Part shown: piece by piece, positions 26,873 to 35,015 of the stretch
Layout: every line of letters starts with the position of its first letter
Position numbering within the stretch: position 1 is the stretch's first letter
Source of the DNA: JANQJA01 sp965267485
GTDB taxonomy: Bacteria > Pseudomonadota > Gammaproteobacteria > Pseudomonadales > Azotimanducaceae
DNA: 64,000 nucleotides
NCBI GenBank assembly: GCA_965267485.1
Contig: OZ254080.1
Coordinates: 1,798,001 to 1,862,000 of the forward strand
Direction of reading: 5' to 3'
The notes under the pieces: model-generated
Databases searched by the model: none
The model's input: the letters and a program-made list of their open reading frames with translations, nothing else
Told to the model about the DNA's origin: nothing
Position numbers and translations under genes: made by a program

Positions 26873-27586
26873 ATGCAATCACGACATTATCTCTTCTTCA
26901 TTCTGGCGATCTTCACCTCGAGCGCTGTGGCGACGACGGCCGGTGTACCGGGCCCCAACGTCAGCGCCACTGACCGCAGCTTTGAGTACAGAACGAGCCT
27001 TCGGCCCGATGAGGGTGCCCGTCCGGCGGAGTTCTCACACCGGCTGCACTACCAGCATGGCCTGAGCGATACGCGGCGGCTTCGCGTGATGGCCCAGCAG
27101 GGCAAACGTGAAGGCAGCGACTGGGAGTTGCGGTACACGCGAGCGGAGTATCAGTGGCAGTACCGAAAGGGCGCAGCGGGCGGCGCCGCGAGCGCGCTGC
27201 GATTCGATCTGCAACTGGTTGAGGGTGACGACGAACCACACTTTGCCCGCGTGGCCTGGATCACCCAGTTCAACGTCGGAGACGCGCGTACGCGGTTCAA
27301 TGTGTTCCTGCGTCGGGACTTCGGTGATCGCGCGCGCTCCGGGCTGGCCCTGCAGACACGCGGTGAGATGACCTGGCGAATGAACGAGCAGCGCATCGGA
27401 TTCCAGATGTTCAATGGATTCAACACGACCAGCGACATCGGTGGATTCGACGAACAGAGTCACCAGATTGGCCCGGTGCTGTCGGGCCGTGCCGGTGAAT
27501 GGCGCTGGTTTGCCAGCTATCTCGCTGGTGTGTCGGATCGCGCGCCCGACGGCGCCGTCCGGTTCTTCATCGGGCGTTCGCTGTAG
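26873..27586 (+). CDS. Predicted outer-membrane beta-barrel protein, unknown
   Basis: A 237-residue exported protein. The first 20 residues form a signal peptide (LFFILAIFTSSAVA). The rest alternates polar and aromatic residues in strands (LRYTRAEYQWQYRKG, SALRFDLQLVEGD, TRFNVFLRRDFGD, WRWFASYLAGV) and the chain ends RFFIGRSL, consistent with a barrel, though the terminal residue is Leu rather than the usual Phe. Family not recognised. It is a single-gene unit facing a convergent sulfatase gene. Confidence 0.7.
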   Translation: MQSRHYLFFILAIFTSSAVATTAGVPGPNVSATDRSFEYRTSLRPDEGARPAEFSHRLHYQHGLSDTRRLRVMAQQGKREGSDWELRYTRAEYQWQYRKGAAGGAASALRFDLQLVEGDDEPHFARVAWITQFNVGDARTRFNVFLRRDFGDRARSGLALQTRGEMTWRMNEQRIGFQMFNGFNTTSDIGGFDEQSHQIGPVLSGRAGEWRWFASYLAGVSDRAPDGAVRFFIGRSL

Positions 27587-27597
27587 TCCGCATATCC

Positions 27598-29115
27598 TCA
27601 GTATCTGGGTGCGCGCCGCGCCTGGACACCGTCTTCGGTCAGGGTCAGATGCGTGAGCGTCTGCTCGTCATGATTCATCCGCCATGACAGCATCTTCTGT
27701 GCGTAGTGCAGTACCGTCTGTGCGTGCGCCGGGTCGTTGGCCAGATTGTCGAACTCTCCGGGGTCTGCCTCGAGGTCAAACAGCAGTGGCGGCAAGTTCG
27801 TGAAGTGCACGTACTTGTGTGTTTCGCTCCGGATCACGTTGAGCGTGCACTGGTGCGGGGTGAGTCCCAGATGGTCTTCCATTGGTTCCCCCTCGGTGAT
27901 GCTGCGAAAGTCATACTCCCAGTGCGCCTCGGTTCGCCAGTTGGCGGGAAAGTCGCCATCCCGCAGCGGCGCCAGCAGAGACATGCCGTCGCATTGTTCG
28001 GGAATCGTTGCATGTGTCCATTCGAGCATGGTCGGCATGATGTCGACGTTTTCGGTAAAGCGATCGAAGCGCTTGCCGTGGCTTGATGGCACGAGTGGGT
28101 CGCGGATGATCAGTGGAATGTGATACGACTGGTCGAAGTAGCCCATCTTGCCGACGAGCCAGTGATCACCAATCTGTTCGCCATGGTCGGAGGTGAAGAT
28201 CACCAGTGTGTCATCCCAGTGCCCGGCAGATTTCAGAAACTCGAACAGTCGTCCGAGATTCGCATCGACTTCGCTCATGAGGCCGAAGTAGCTGGCTTTC
28301 AGGCGCGTGAGCTTTTTGACGTCGGCCGGCGCGCAGGTCCGTCTGCCCCGCAGCATCCACTCGAGCCAGGGATGCTGTTGGCCCTCGTCCCGGGGTGAGG
28401 GCGCACGCACGAAGTCTTCGAGTTCTCCCGGTGGATACATCTCGTTGTAAGGCGCAGGTGCAACCCAGGGCGGGTGGGGGCGCAGCAGCGACAGGTGCAC
28501 GCAGAAGCGATCGCTGCTCCCGCGAATGAAGTCGATGACCTGGTCGACCATGAACCACGTGTCGTGCTGTTCGGCTGGAATCGCCAGGGGCAATGGATGT
28601 TCGCCGCCGTCCTCGTATTCGGTGCCGCTGGCCTTTTCGGTGTAGAAACGCCAGTTGGGGTCCGGCACGTCGAGTCCCTGCTCGGCGAGCCAGTCTGCCC
28701 ATGCGTCGGGAAATGTACCCATCTGGACGACCGGGCGAATACCGGGCAGTGGACCCTCATAGGACTTGAGTATCGGATCGTCGGGCGCGAACGCTCGTGG
28801 ATCGTTTGCGGTATCGGTGTAGCCGAACAACACAGGATCATGGCCGGCATTGCGAAGCACCCGCGCCCAGTTGTCGTGGCGTGCATCCAGCGGCGTGCCA
28901 TTGGTACAGGCGCGGTGGTTCTGCAGGTACATACCGGTGTGAAGCGACGCCCGAGACGGCGCGCAGGGCACCGCGTTGGCATAGTGGCGCGTGAACAGCG
29001 CGCCCTCGCCAGCGAGTGCGTCGAGGTTGGGCGTCTGAACGCGGTGCCCGAGCGACGACAGCGCCTCGCCGCGCCACTGGTCCGCAGTGATCAGGAGAAT
29101 CTTCTGACGGCTCAT
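27598..29115 (-). CDS. Sulfatase / phosphonate monoester hydrolase-like enzyme
   Basis: A 505-residue alkaline-phosphatase-superfamily hydrolase. The N-terminus ILLITADQWRGEAL supplies metal-binding Asp residues, and VPCAPSRASLHTG contains the C-x-P-S-R motif whose Cys is turned into formylglycine. Later metal ligands are in VIFTSDHGEQIGDH. No signal peptide is seen, so it acts in the cytoplasm; cytoplasmic members include choline sulfatases and phosphonate or phosphodiester hydrolases. A formylglycine-generating enzyme is needed but not encoded here. GAGGGAG lies 6 nt before the ATG. Confidence 0.88.
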   Translation of the reverse strand: MSRQKILLITADQWRGEALSSLGHRVQTPNLDALAGEGALFTRHYANAVPCAPSRASLHTGMYLQNHRACTNGTPLDARHDNWARVLRNAGHDPVLFGYTDTANDPRAFAPDDPILKSYEGPLPGIRPVVQMGTFPDAWADWLAEQGLDVPDPNWRFYTEKASGTEYEDGGEHPLPLAIPAEQHDTWFMVDQVIDFIRGSSDRFCVHLSLLRPHPPWVAPAPYNEMYPPGELEDFVRAPSPRDEGQQHPWLEWMLRGRRTCAPADVKKLTRLKASYFGLMSEVDANLGRLFEFLKSAGHWDDTLVIFTSDHGEQIGDHWLVGKMGYFDQSYHIPLIIRDPLVPSSHGKRFDRFTENVDIMPTMLEWTHATIPEQCDGMSLLAPLRDGDFPANWRTEAHWEYDFRSITEGEPMEDHLGLTPHQCTLNVIRSETHKYVHFTNLPPLLFDLEADPGEFDNLANDPAHAQTVLHYAQKMLSWRMNHDEQTLTHLTLTEDGVQARRAPRY

Positions 29116-29190
29116 GTTCGCTCCCTCTGATTGATGACCTCATGCTAGCATCGTGATCATTCGACAAGAATAAAGATAACGGGAGTCGTT

Positions 29191-30585
29191 GTGGCGGGGC
29201 GCGTATTCAGAGCAATCATGACGATTGTGCTTGCTGCCGTCATCGTCGGAATCACGCTCGTGATTCCCGGGTTTGGCATCGACTCCCTCGCCGGACGCCT
29301 GCTCGAAACACTGCTCTGGATCGCCGCCGGATTTCTGGCCAACAACCTGCTGATCATCGTGCTCTGGCAGGGGCTCATCCCGCTCTGGACGGGCGAGCAG
29401 GTGCAGAAGCTGGTCATTCAGGTCACCGGCTTCATGGTCCTCGTCCTGACGCTCGCGATCGTCTCGGTGCGCGTCTTCAAACTGCCGGTTGCCGGTGTGC
29501 TGACCACGTCCGGCATCTTTATCGCCATCATCGGCTTTGCCCTGCGCAACATGATCTCGGACCTCTTTACCGGCATTGCACTCGGCATTGAAAGGCCATT
29601 CACCATGGGGGACTGGATCCAGATTGCCGATGGCACGGTAGGCAAGGTGGTGGAGGTCAACTGGCGGAGCACGCGGCTCATCACGCGGGAAGAGGTCACG
29701 GTCGTCATTCCCAACTCGGAACTTGCGATCAGTACCTTCAAGAACTTCTCGATGCCTGAGCGCTATTGGCGCGACGAGTTCGACATCCTGCTGAATCACG
29801 ACGTGACCGCGCATCAGGCGGAACGTGTGCTGCTGTCTGCGATCAACCAGGTGCCGGAACTGGCGCGGATACCGAAGCCGCCGGAAGTGCGTATCAATCG
29901 CTACACCGAGAACGGAGTGATCTGGGCGGTGCGGTACTGGGTGCCTGACTACCCCGACATGTCGCGACTTCGGTATGAGGTGCAGAAAGCCGCGAGCCGC
30001 AACCTTTACTACGCCGGGCTCAGGATTCCCGGCGAACGCATTCGCATCGACGATGATCGTGATACGCCGATCTCTGACGTCGATCGGGAATTCCTCAGGA
30101 CGATTTCGTTGTTCAACCAGCTGTCCGACTACGAGATCGACATGCTCGAGAAATCCATGACGCGACACCTGTTCCTGAAAGATGAAGACATCGTCCGGCA
30201 GGGGGAGGAAGGCACGTCGCTGTTCATGGTCAAGGAAGGATTGCTCGAGGTCGATATCGGCAGCGCGGACGGCACTCGGGTGACCGTCGCACACCTGAAG
30301 CCGGGCAGCTTCTTCGGTGAGATGTCGCTACTGACCGGCGAGCCGAGGGGCGCAACCGTGCACGCCGTTGTTGACTCCATGGTGTACGAGATCGACAAGG
30401 ACGACTTCGAGCCGCTGGTCCGGACGCGGCCGGCAATCATCGAGGCGCTCAGTGAACTGTTGGCGAAACGTCAGCGCGCGAATGCGGAACAGGACTCTGA
30501 GCAGCTTCGCCTGCGTCAGACAGCCGAGGGCGAGCGGCGCCTGCTCGCCAAGATGCGGATGTTTTTCCTGGGTGAAGGACACTAG
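29191..30585 (+). CDS. MscS-type channel fused to a cyclic-nucleotide-binding domain
   Basis: A 464-residue membrane protein. Residues about 1-120 hold several transmembrane helices, followed by the MscS pore and beta domain (LTTSGIFIAIIGFALRN, then ERPFTMGDWIQIADGTVGKV). Residues about 305-425 are a cNMP-binding domain; its phosphate-binding cassette GSFFGEMSLLTGEPRGATV keeps the key Glu and Arg. It should be an ion channel gated or modulated by cAMP or cGMP rather than a plain osmotic valve. The start is GTG 29191 with GGGAG 5 nt upstream. It is divergent from the sulfatase gene, and its stop shares a CTAG palindrome with the convergent gene. Confidence 0.88.
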   Translation: MAGRVFRAIMTIVLAAVIVGITLVIPGFGIDSLAGRLLETLLWIAAGFLANNLLIIVLWQGLIPLWTGEQVQKLVIQVTGFMVLVLTLAIVSVRVFKLPVAGVLTTSGIFIAIIGFALRNMISDLFTGIALGIERPFTMGDWIQIADGTVGKVVEVNWRSTRLITREEVTVVIPNSELAISTFKNFSMPERYWRDEFDILLNHDVTAHQAERVLLSAINQVPELARIPKPPEVRINRYTENGVIWAVRYWVPDYPDMSRLRYEVQKAASRNLYYAGLRIPGERIRIDDDRDTPISDVDREFLRTISLFNQLSDYEIDMLEKSMTRHLFLKDEDIVRQGEEGTSLFMVKEGLLEVDIGSADGTRVTVAHLKPGSFFGEMSLLTGEPRGATVHAVVDSMVYEIDKDDFEPLVRTRPAIIEALSELLAKRQRANAEQDSEQLRLRQTAEGERRLLAKMRMFFLGEGH

Positions 30586-31259
30586 GGATTCTCCCAATCG
30601 ACGTATTCCTTGCGGCCCCGCGGCGACAGCCGATAGATGCCGGCGCGTTCACGTTCAAACCAGCCGTAGACATTCCGGTACATGATGTCGCGCGCACGGC
30701 CGACGCCGGTTGCAGCGGCGACGTCCGAGGCCTTGCTCGCTCCGGCACTGGCGAGGAAGCGGGCGATTGCCAGCGCCTGTTGCCGGTGAAATGTCATGAT
30801 GCCGGCACGCCGGTCGCTGCCGCCCGCGTTGGGATCACCTACCCGAAGTTCGAATTCCCTGAGGAGCCGCGTCTGGCGATGTTTCGAGATCCTCGGCTCG
30901 TAGTGGGCGGGGTCGAGGAGTATCCGCACGGGCTTCGACGCTCGCGGGCTGACGTCGATCAGCATCAGACCGATGCCCAGCATGCGGCAGAGCTTCAGCA
31001 CGCGCTTCTCGTTCCGCAGCCGCCGCGTGCCCCGGGCGATGCCAATGTAGACATGTTCGGTGATGAGAAGGCGATCGACGGCCTGCAGGATGATGTCGAG
31101 ACCCAACTGGCGCTTCAGTTCGACGACGACGGGAGGCTCGCCATCACGTCGGGCGACCACGTCGCAGGCGCCGATTTCGCTCTTGACCTCGTAGCCCTGC
31201 GCAATGAGATAGTCCCGAACCGGCGGATAGAGTTCAGTTTCGCGCGCAACCTGCGACAT
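30582..31259 (-). CDS. DUF2161-type PDDEXK nuclease-like protein
   Basis: A 225-residue protein. The first half has the PDDEXK-like pattern: IGACDVVARR gives the Asp and PPVVVELKRQ gives ExK, as in restriction-type nucleases. The second half ends with a winged-helix-like segment (ASDVAAATGVGRARDIMYRNVYGWFERERAGIYRLS). Its function is unknown in general; a DNA-related role is inferred from the fold. The gene is 44 bp from the divergent PhoX-like gene. Only a weak GA-rich stretch precedes the ATG. Confidence 0.72.
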   Translation of the reverse strand: MSQVARETELYPPVRDYLIAQGYEVKSEIGACDVVARRDGEPPVVVELKRQLGLDIILQAVDRLLITEHVYIGIARGTRRLRNEKRVLKLCRMLGIGLMLIDVSPRASKPVRILLDPAHYEPRISKHRQTRLLREFELRVGDPNAGGSDRRAGIMTFHRQQALAIARFLASAGASKASDVAAATGVGRARDIMYRNVYGWFERERAGIYRLSPRGRKEYVDWENP

Positions 31260-31290
31260 GCGTCTTCATCTTTCGCTAACAATTCTTCCC

Positions 31291-31303
31291 TATAATACGC
31301 CTC
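31291..31303 (+). promoter_or_regulatory. -10 element predicting a leaderless mRNA for the PhoX-like gene
   Basis: A perfect TATAAT (31291-31296) is followed by ACGCCTC (7 nt) and ATG 31304. There is no Shine-Dalgarno. Confidence 0.65.
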
Positions 31304-32446
31304 ATGATTTCGAGACGTCGCTTCATCGGCAACACGCTGGTTGCCCTGGGTTCTGCTCCCTTCCTGACATCGCCGGTACGCGCGAGCGGCTCGCGTGGCC
31401 TGCTGTCGAAACTGGCGACAGAGACCGTGTACCACGAAGTACTCGACGCCACGATTCCGAAAGGCGCGATCCTGCGGGGCATCGCCAGGAGCGGTGAACG
31501 GGTGGGCTCATCCGACTATGCCTGGCACGGCTTGCCGGACGGCGGTGCGTGCTTCGCCATGGACGACGGTGGCTGGGTCTACGTTTCGAACAGCGAATTC
31601 AGTGATGGCGAGGGCGGCGTGGGTGCAATCCGGTTCACCGCTGACGGCCGAATCGCGGATGCGTATCCGATTCTCGAGGGCACGTCGCGCAACTGTGCGG
31701 GCGGCAAGACACCCTGGGGCACGTGGCTGTCCTGCGAAGAGAACGGTGATCTCGGCCAGGTGTACGAGTGCGACCCGACAGGACGGAAAGCCGCCATCGT
31801 GCGGCCCGGCATGGGTTCCTGCAATCACGAAGCGGCGGCGGTCGATCCGTCCACGTCCCGTGTCTACCTGACCGAGGATATCGTCGACGGTTGCCTGTAT
31901 CGGTTTACGCCAGTGGAAGCGGGCAACCTCGAGCGGGGCCTGCTGGAGGTCGGCGTACCTGATGGCAGTCGCCTGAAGTGGGTTGCGCTCATCGATCCTT
32001 CGGCCATCTCGCGTCCGCTGCGCGAGCAGATTCCCGAGGCGGCCCGGTTTCATGGCGGCGAAGGGATTGTCTATGGCAATCGCCATGTGTACTTCACCAC
32101 GAAAAAAGACGACCGCGTCTGGTCCCTGAACGTCGAGACCAACGAGCTTCGCAAGGTGTACGACGCGGCCGAACATGACGAGCCGATCCTCACCGGCGTC
32201 GACAATATCGAGATCTCCCACGACGGCGAACTGCTGGTCGCCGAAGACGGCGGGGATATGCAGATTGTCGTGCTGGACGATCGCTACAACGCCATTCCAC
32301 TCGTGACGCTCCATGGCCAGCCCGGCTCGGAGATCGCCGGGCCGGCGTTCACCCCGGATGGGTCGAGGCTGCTGTTCAGCTCCCAGAAGGGTGCGCTCGG
32401 TGACCCCATGGGCGGCACTACCTACGAGTTGCTGCTTCCCGTCTGA
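31304..32446 (+). CDS. PhoX-like (DUF839) secreted phosphatase-family protein
   Basis: A 380-residue protein with a twin-arginine-type start (SRRRFIGNTLVALGS), so it is probably exported folded to the periplasm. The body is a beta-propeller of the PhoX/DUF839 family: TPWGTWLSCEENGD, GSCNHEAAAVDPSTSRVYLTED, and VDNIEISHDGELLVAEDGGD. PhoX enzymes are calcium- and iron-dependent alkaline phosphatases induced by phosphate shortage. The family also contains members without proven activity. The metallophosphoesterase gene follows 25 bp downstream, suggesting a shared role in phosphorus use. Confidence 0.82.
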   Translation: MISRRRFIGNTLVALGSAPFLTSPVRASGSRGLLSKLATETVYHEVLDATIPKGAILRGIARSGERVGSSDYAWHGLPDGGACFAMDDGGWVYVSNSEFSDGEGGVGAIRFTADGRIADAYPILEGTSRNCAGGKTPWGTWLSCEENGDLGQVYECDPTGRKAAIVRPGMGSCNHEAAAVDPSTSRVYLTEDIVDGCLYRFTPVEAGNLERGLLEVGVPDGSRLKWVALIDPSAISRPLREQIPEAARFHGGEGIVYGNRHVYFTTKKDDRVWSLNVETNELRKVYDAAEHDEPILTGVDNIEISHDGELLVAEDGGDMQIVVLDDRYNAIPLVTLHGQPGSEIAGPAFTPDGSRLLFSSQKGALGDPMGGTTYELLLPV

Positions 32447-32471
32447 CGGCGCGTCTGTTTGAATCGGGTTC

Positions 32472-33470
32472 ATGGAACTCACCACGGTCAGTACCGATCA
32501 CGCGGTATTTCACGACGGAACCACACGGGTGCAACTCGGCGGGCTGGCACCGGCCTCGCGTCACGAGCATGAGGGTATTGTCTTCAGCACCCTGCCAGCG
32601 CCCGGTCAGCTGTTGTGCCGCTTTGCCACGGTCAACGATGTGCATTTCGGTGAAACCGTGTGCGGACTCATCGAAGGTGACGATGTGGGCCCCGTATTCC
32701 GATCAGCACCCGGTGACTCGCCTTATCCGGAAGTCATGAATGCCGGTGCGATCGAGGAGATTCGCAGGATAGATCCGGCGCTGGTCATCGCCAAGGGAGA
32801 CCTCACCGACAGCGGATTGCCGCATGAGTACGAGCGCTTCAAGGCGTTCTACGCCGAGGCATTCGGGGAGCGGCTGCATCACATTCGCGGCAACCACGAC
32901 AGCTATCATCATCAGCACATCCAGTGTGAGAACACGCGCGCCATCGATCTTGCCGGGGTGACGGTCGTGACCCTGGATACCACGCGGGACGGTGCGGCTG
33001 GCGGTACGCTTTACGACGATGATCTCGACTGGCTCGATACGCTCGCGGCGGAGGCGACTCAGCCTGTTCTCGTTTTCGGACACCATCACATCTGGGACCC
33101 GTCCCGGCCGCGGCCCGAGGGTGAGTACTTCGGCATCCAGCCCGATGAGTCGATTCGTCTGGTCGATCTGGTGGCAAGGCGCCCGTCGATCCGGGGATAT
33201 TTTTCGGGACATACCCACCGTAACCGCGTTCGACGTTTTCCCGGCACCGGCGACGTACCGTGGGTCGAAGTTGGATGCGTCAAGGACTTTCCGGGAAACT
33301 GGGCGGAGTATCAGGTGTATTCGGGCGGTATCCTGCAGATCGTCCATCGCATCTCGACCCCGGCCGCGCTCGACTGGACCGAGAAGACCCGCCGCATGTT
33401 CAACGGCACCTACGGCGACTATGCCGCCGGGCGCCTCGAAGACCGCTGTTTTGTCGTCGCCCATGGATAA
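32472..33470 (+). CDS. Calcineurin-like metallophosphoesterase
   Basis: A 332-residue enzyme. After an N-terminal extension of about 50 residues come the five metal-binding blocks: VNDVHFG (DxH), AKGDLTD (GD), RGNHDSYH (GNHD), FGHHHIW (GHH) and FSGHTHRN (GHTH). The set matches Icc/CpdA-type phosphodiesterases, which hydrolyse cyclic AMP or related phosphodiesters. No signal peptide is present. A weak TTGAAT hexamer ends 7 nt before the ATG, and there is no Shine-Dalgarno, so it could also have its own leaderless start. Its last 8 bases overlap the roxA-like gene. Confidence 0.87.
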   Translation: MELTTVSTDHAVFHDGTTRVQLGGLAPASRHEHEGIVFSTLPAPGQLLCRFATVNDVHFGETVCGLIEGDDVGPVFRSAPGDSPYPEVMNAGAIEEIRRIDPALVIAKGDLTDSGLPHEYERFKAFYAEAFGERLHHIRGNHDSYHHQHIQCENTRAIDLAGVTVVTLDTTRDGAAGGTLYDDDLDWLDTLAAEATQPVLVFGHHHIWDPSRPRPEGEYFGIQPDESIRLVDLVARRPSIRGYFSGHTHRNRVRRFPGTGDVPWVEVGCVKDFPGNWAEYQVYSGGILQIVHRISTPAALDWTEKTRRMFNGTYGDYAAGRLEDRCFVVAHG

Positions 33471-34380
33471 CAGCCTCTCAGGCTTCGATACCGATCGGTT
33501 TCTGGCCGAGTACTGGCAGCGCAAGCCATGCCTGCTCCGCGACGGACTGCCCGGTTATGTTTCGCCGCTCGACGGCGACGAACTCGCCGGTCTCTCGACA
33601 GACGAGGATGTTGAGTCGCGGATCGTCGCCCAGCGGGACGGGGAATGGGAGATGCGCTTTGGGCCGTTCGATGATGAGGATTTCGCGGCCATGGGAGAGG
33701 CAGACTGGACGCTGCTGGTTCAGGCTGTCGACCTCTGGGTGCCGGCGGTGCGGCGTCTGCGGGATCACTTCAGCTTTCTGCCGCCGTGGCGGATCGATGA
33801 CATCATGGTGAGCTTTGCGGCACCGGGCGGCGGCGTTGGCCCACACTTCGATTACTACGACGTGTTTCTGCTGCAGGCTGAAGGGCAGCGCGAGTGGCGC
33901 ATCGGGCAGGCCTGCGACGGGTCTTCGGCTATTGTGACGACATCAGGGCTGAAACAGCTCGAGACGTTCGAGGAAACGGCCCGCTGGATCGTTGAGCCGG
34001 GCGATATCGTTTATATTCCGCCCGGTATCGCGCACTGGGGTATCGCGCACACTCCCTGCCTGACCTACTCCATCGGCTTTCGCGCGCCCACGCTCGCCGA
34101 GATGCTTGGTGACCTGGCGACCGAGTTGATGGCCCGCGGTGATGATCGCTATCTGACCGACCCGCCGTTGACGACTGAGATGGCGACCGAGCGCATTGAT
34201 CCGGCGTTTGTTGCCCAGGCCGCAGCGCTGCTGCGCTCGCTCGCTGATGACAATGACCTGCTCACGGACTGGTTTGCGCGCTATATGACAGCGCCGAAGT
34301 ACCCTGAGCTTGATCTCGACGAGCAGCGCCGTGCAGAAACGCCGGACGGTCGATACGAGGACGGGGAAGCGCTGGACTGA
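33463..34380 (+). CDS. roxA: RoxA/YcfD-like ribosomal oxygenase (JmjC-type cupin)
   Basis: A 305-residue Fe(II)/2-oxoglutarate oxygenase. In E. coli YcfD (373 residues) the enzyme hydroxylates an arginine of ribosomal protein L16. The characteristic SFAAPGGGVGPHFDYYDVFLLQ contains the iron ligands His128 and Asp130; the third, His191, is in PPGIAHWGIA. The N-terminal YWQRKPCLLRDGLPGY is also typical. The protein is shorter at the C-terminus than E. coli YcfD, so the winged-helix tail may be reduced. ATG 33463 overlaps the phosphoesterase stop by 8 nt. Confidence 0.88.
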   Translation: MDNSLSGFDTDRFLAEYWQRKPCLLRDGLPGYVSPLDGDELAGLSTDEDVESRIVAQRDGEWEMRFGPFDDEDFAAMGEADWTLLVQAVDLWVPAVRRLRDHFSFLPPWRIDDIMVSFAAPGGGVGPHFDYYDVFLLQAEGQREWRIGQACDGSSAIVTTSGLKQLETFEETARWIVEPGDIVYIPPGIAHWGIAHTPCLTYSIGFRAPTLAEMLGDLATELMARGDDRYLTDPPLTTEMATERIDPAFVAQAAALLRSLADDNDLLTDWFARYMTAPKYPELDLDEQRRAETPDGRYEDGEALD

Positions 34381-34384
34381 GGCG

Positions 34385-34654
34385 TCAGTGGTAGACCGAG
34401 CCTTCGTCTTCTCGATGGTTGTCGAGATCGGCGCCGGTTGCCTCGAAAACGGCGGCCATGGTTTCGTTCACACATGCGGGGCAGATGCCTTCCCGAATCA
34501 GGTCTTCGATCAGGTACCCAAGCACCTCGTAGACATTGCGCCGACCTTCACAGGATTCCTCGAGCCGCCAGAGGACGTCCTTGATATTCGAGAGGGCCAG
34601 CTCGACGCGTGCATCGTCTGCTGACATGTTCTCGCTGGAGTTTTCCTCGGACAT
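34385..34654 (-). CDS. Small acidic cysteine-motif protein, unknown
   Basis: An 89-residue acidic cytoplasmic protein. It has a helical middle (ALSNIKDVLWRLEESC) and one CxxC pair in REGICPACVNETM. The GICPxC string resembles the one at the end of the nearby 7TM-PAS protein (HGICPGC), but here only one CxxC is present, so any metal site would need dimerisation. I do not recognise the family. It is convergent with roxA (4 bp gap) and divergent from a two-helix membrane protein. Confidence 0.6.
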   Translation of the reverse strand: MSEENSSENMSADDARVELALSNIKDVLWRLEESCEGRRNVYEVLGYLIEDLIREGICPACVNETMAAVFEATGADLDNHREDEGSVYH

Positions 34655-34715
34655 TGGGGGCTCGCCTTTCGCTACGACAGGGGCGACACTCTATCATGAT
34701 GCGCTTTCGACGACG

Positions 34716-35015
34716 ATGAATGGGAGACCCGGAGCTTTGAACACGATCGCAAGAACGTTGCTGGTGGGGCCCGTCTCGGGTCTGGTCATTGCCATTGTCG
34801 TGACGACCGTTGTGACGCTGTGGGAGTGGATCGAGAATCCGGGCGGAATCTTCCGGGACGATGAGGGCACCCGGTGGAACTTCGTTTATGACACGGCGAT
34901 CAGCTGGTTTCTTCCCACGCTTGGATATGGCGCGTTCATCGCGACGGCCATATTGCTGGTTGTGTGGGCGTTGCGTGCGCTGATCCGGCGTTACTCGGAT
35001 TCGTACTCAGGGTAG
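34716..35015 (+). CDS. Small two-helix membrane protein, unknown
   Basis: A 99-residue protein with two hydrophobic segments (about 17-38 and 66-88) around a polar loop (ENPGGIFRDDEGTRWNF). A TATCAT hexamer lies at 34692-34697. ATG 34716 is used; TTG 34737, which has GGGAGA 9 nt upstream, is an alternative start. No family is recognised. The 3' end overlaps the convergent receptor gene by 25 bp. Confidence 0.55.
   Translation: MNGRPGALNTIARTLLVGPVSGLVIAIVVTTVVTLWEWIENPGGIFRDDEGTRWNFVYDTAISWFLPTLGYGAFIATAILLVVWALRALIRRYSDSYSG

Noticed and set aside
29140..30294. A 384-codon frame on the minus strand opposite the MscS gene
   Set aside because: It is a mirror of the strong MscS-cNMP coding frame and has no motif of its own.
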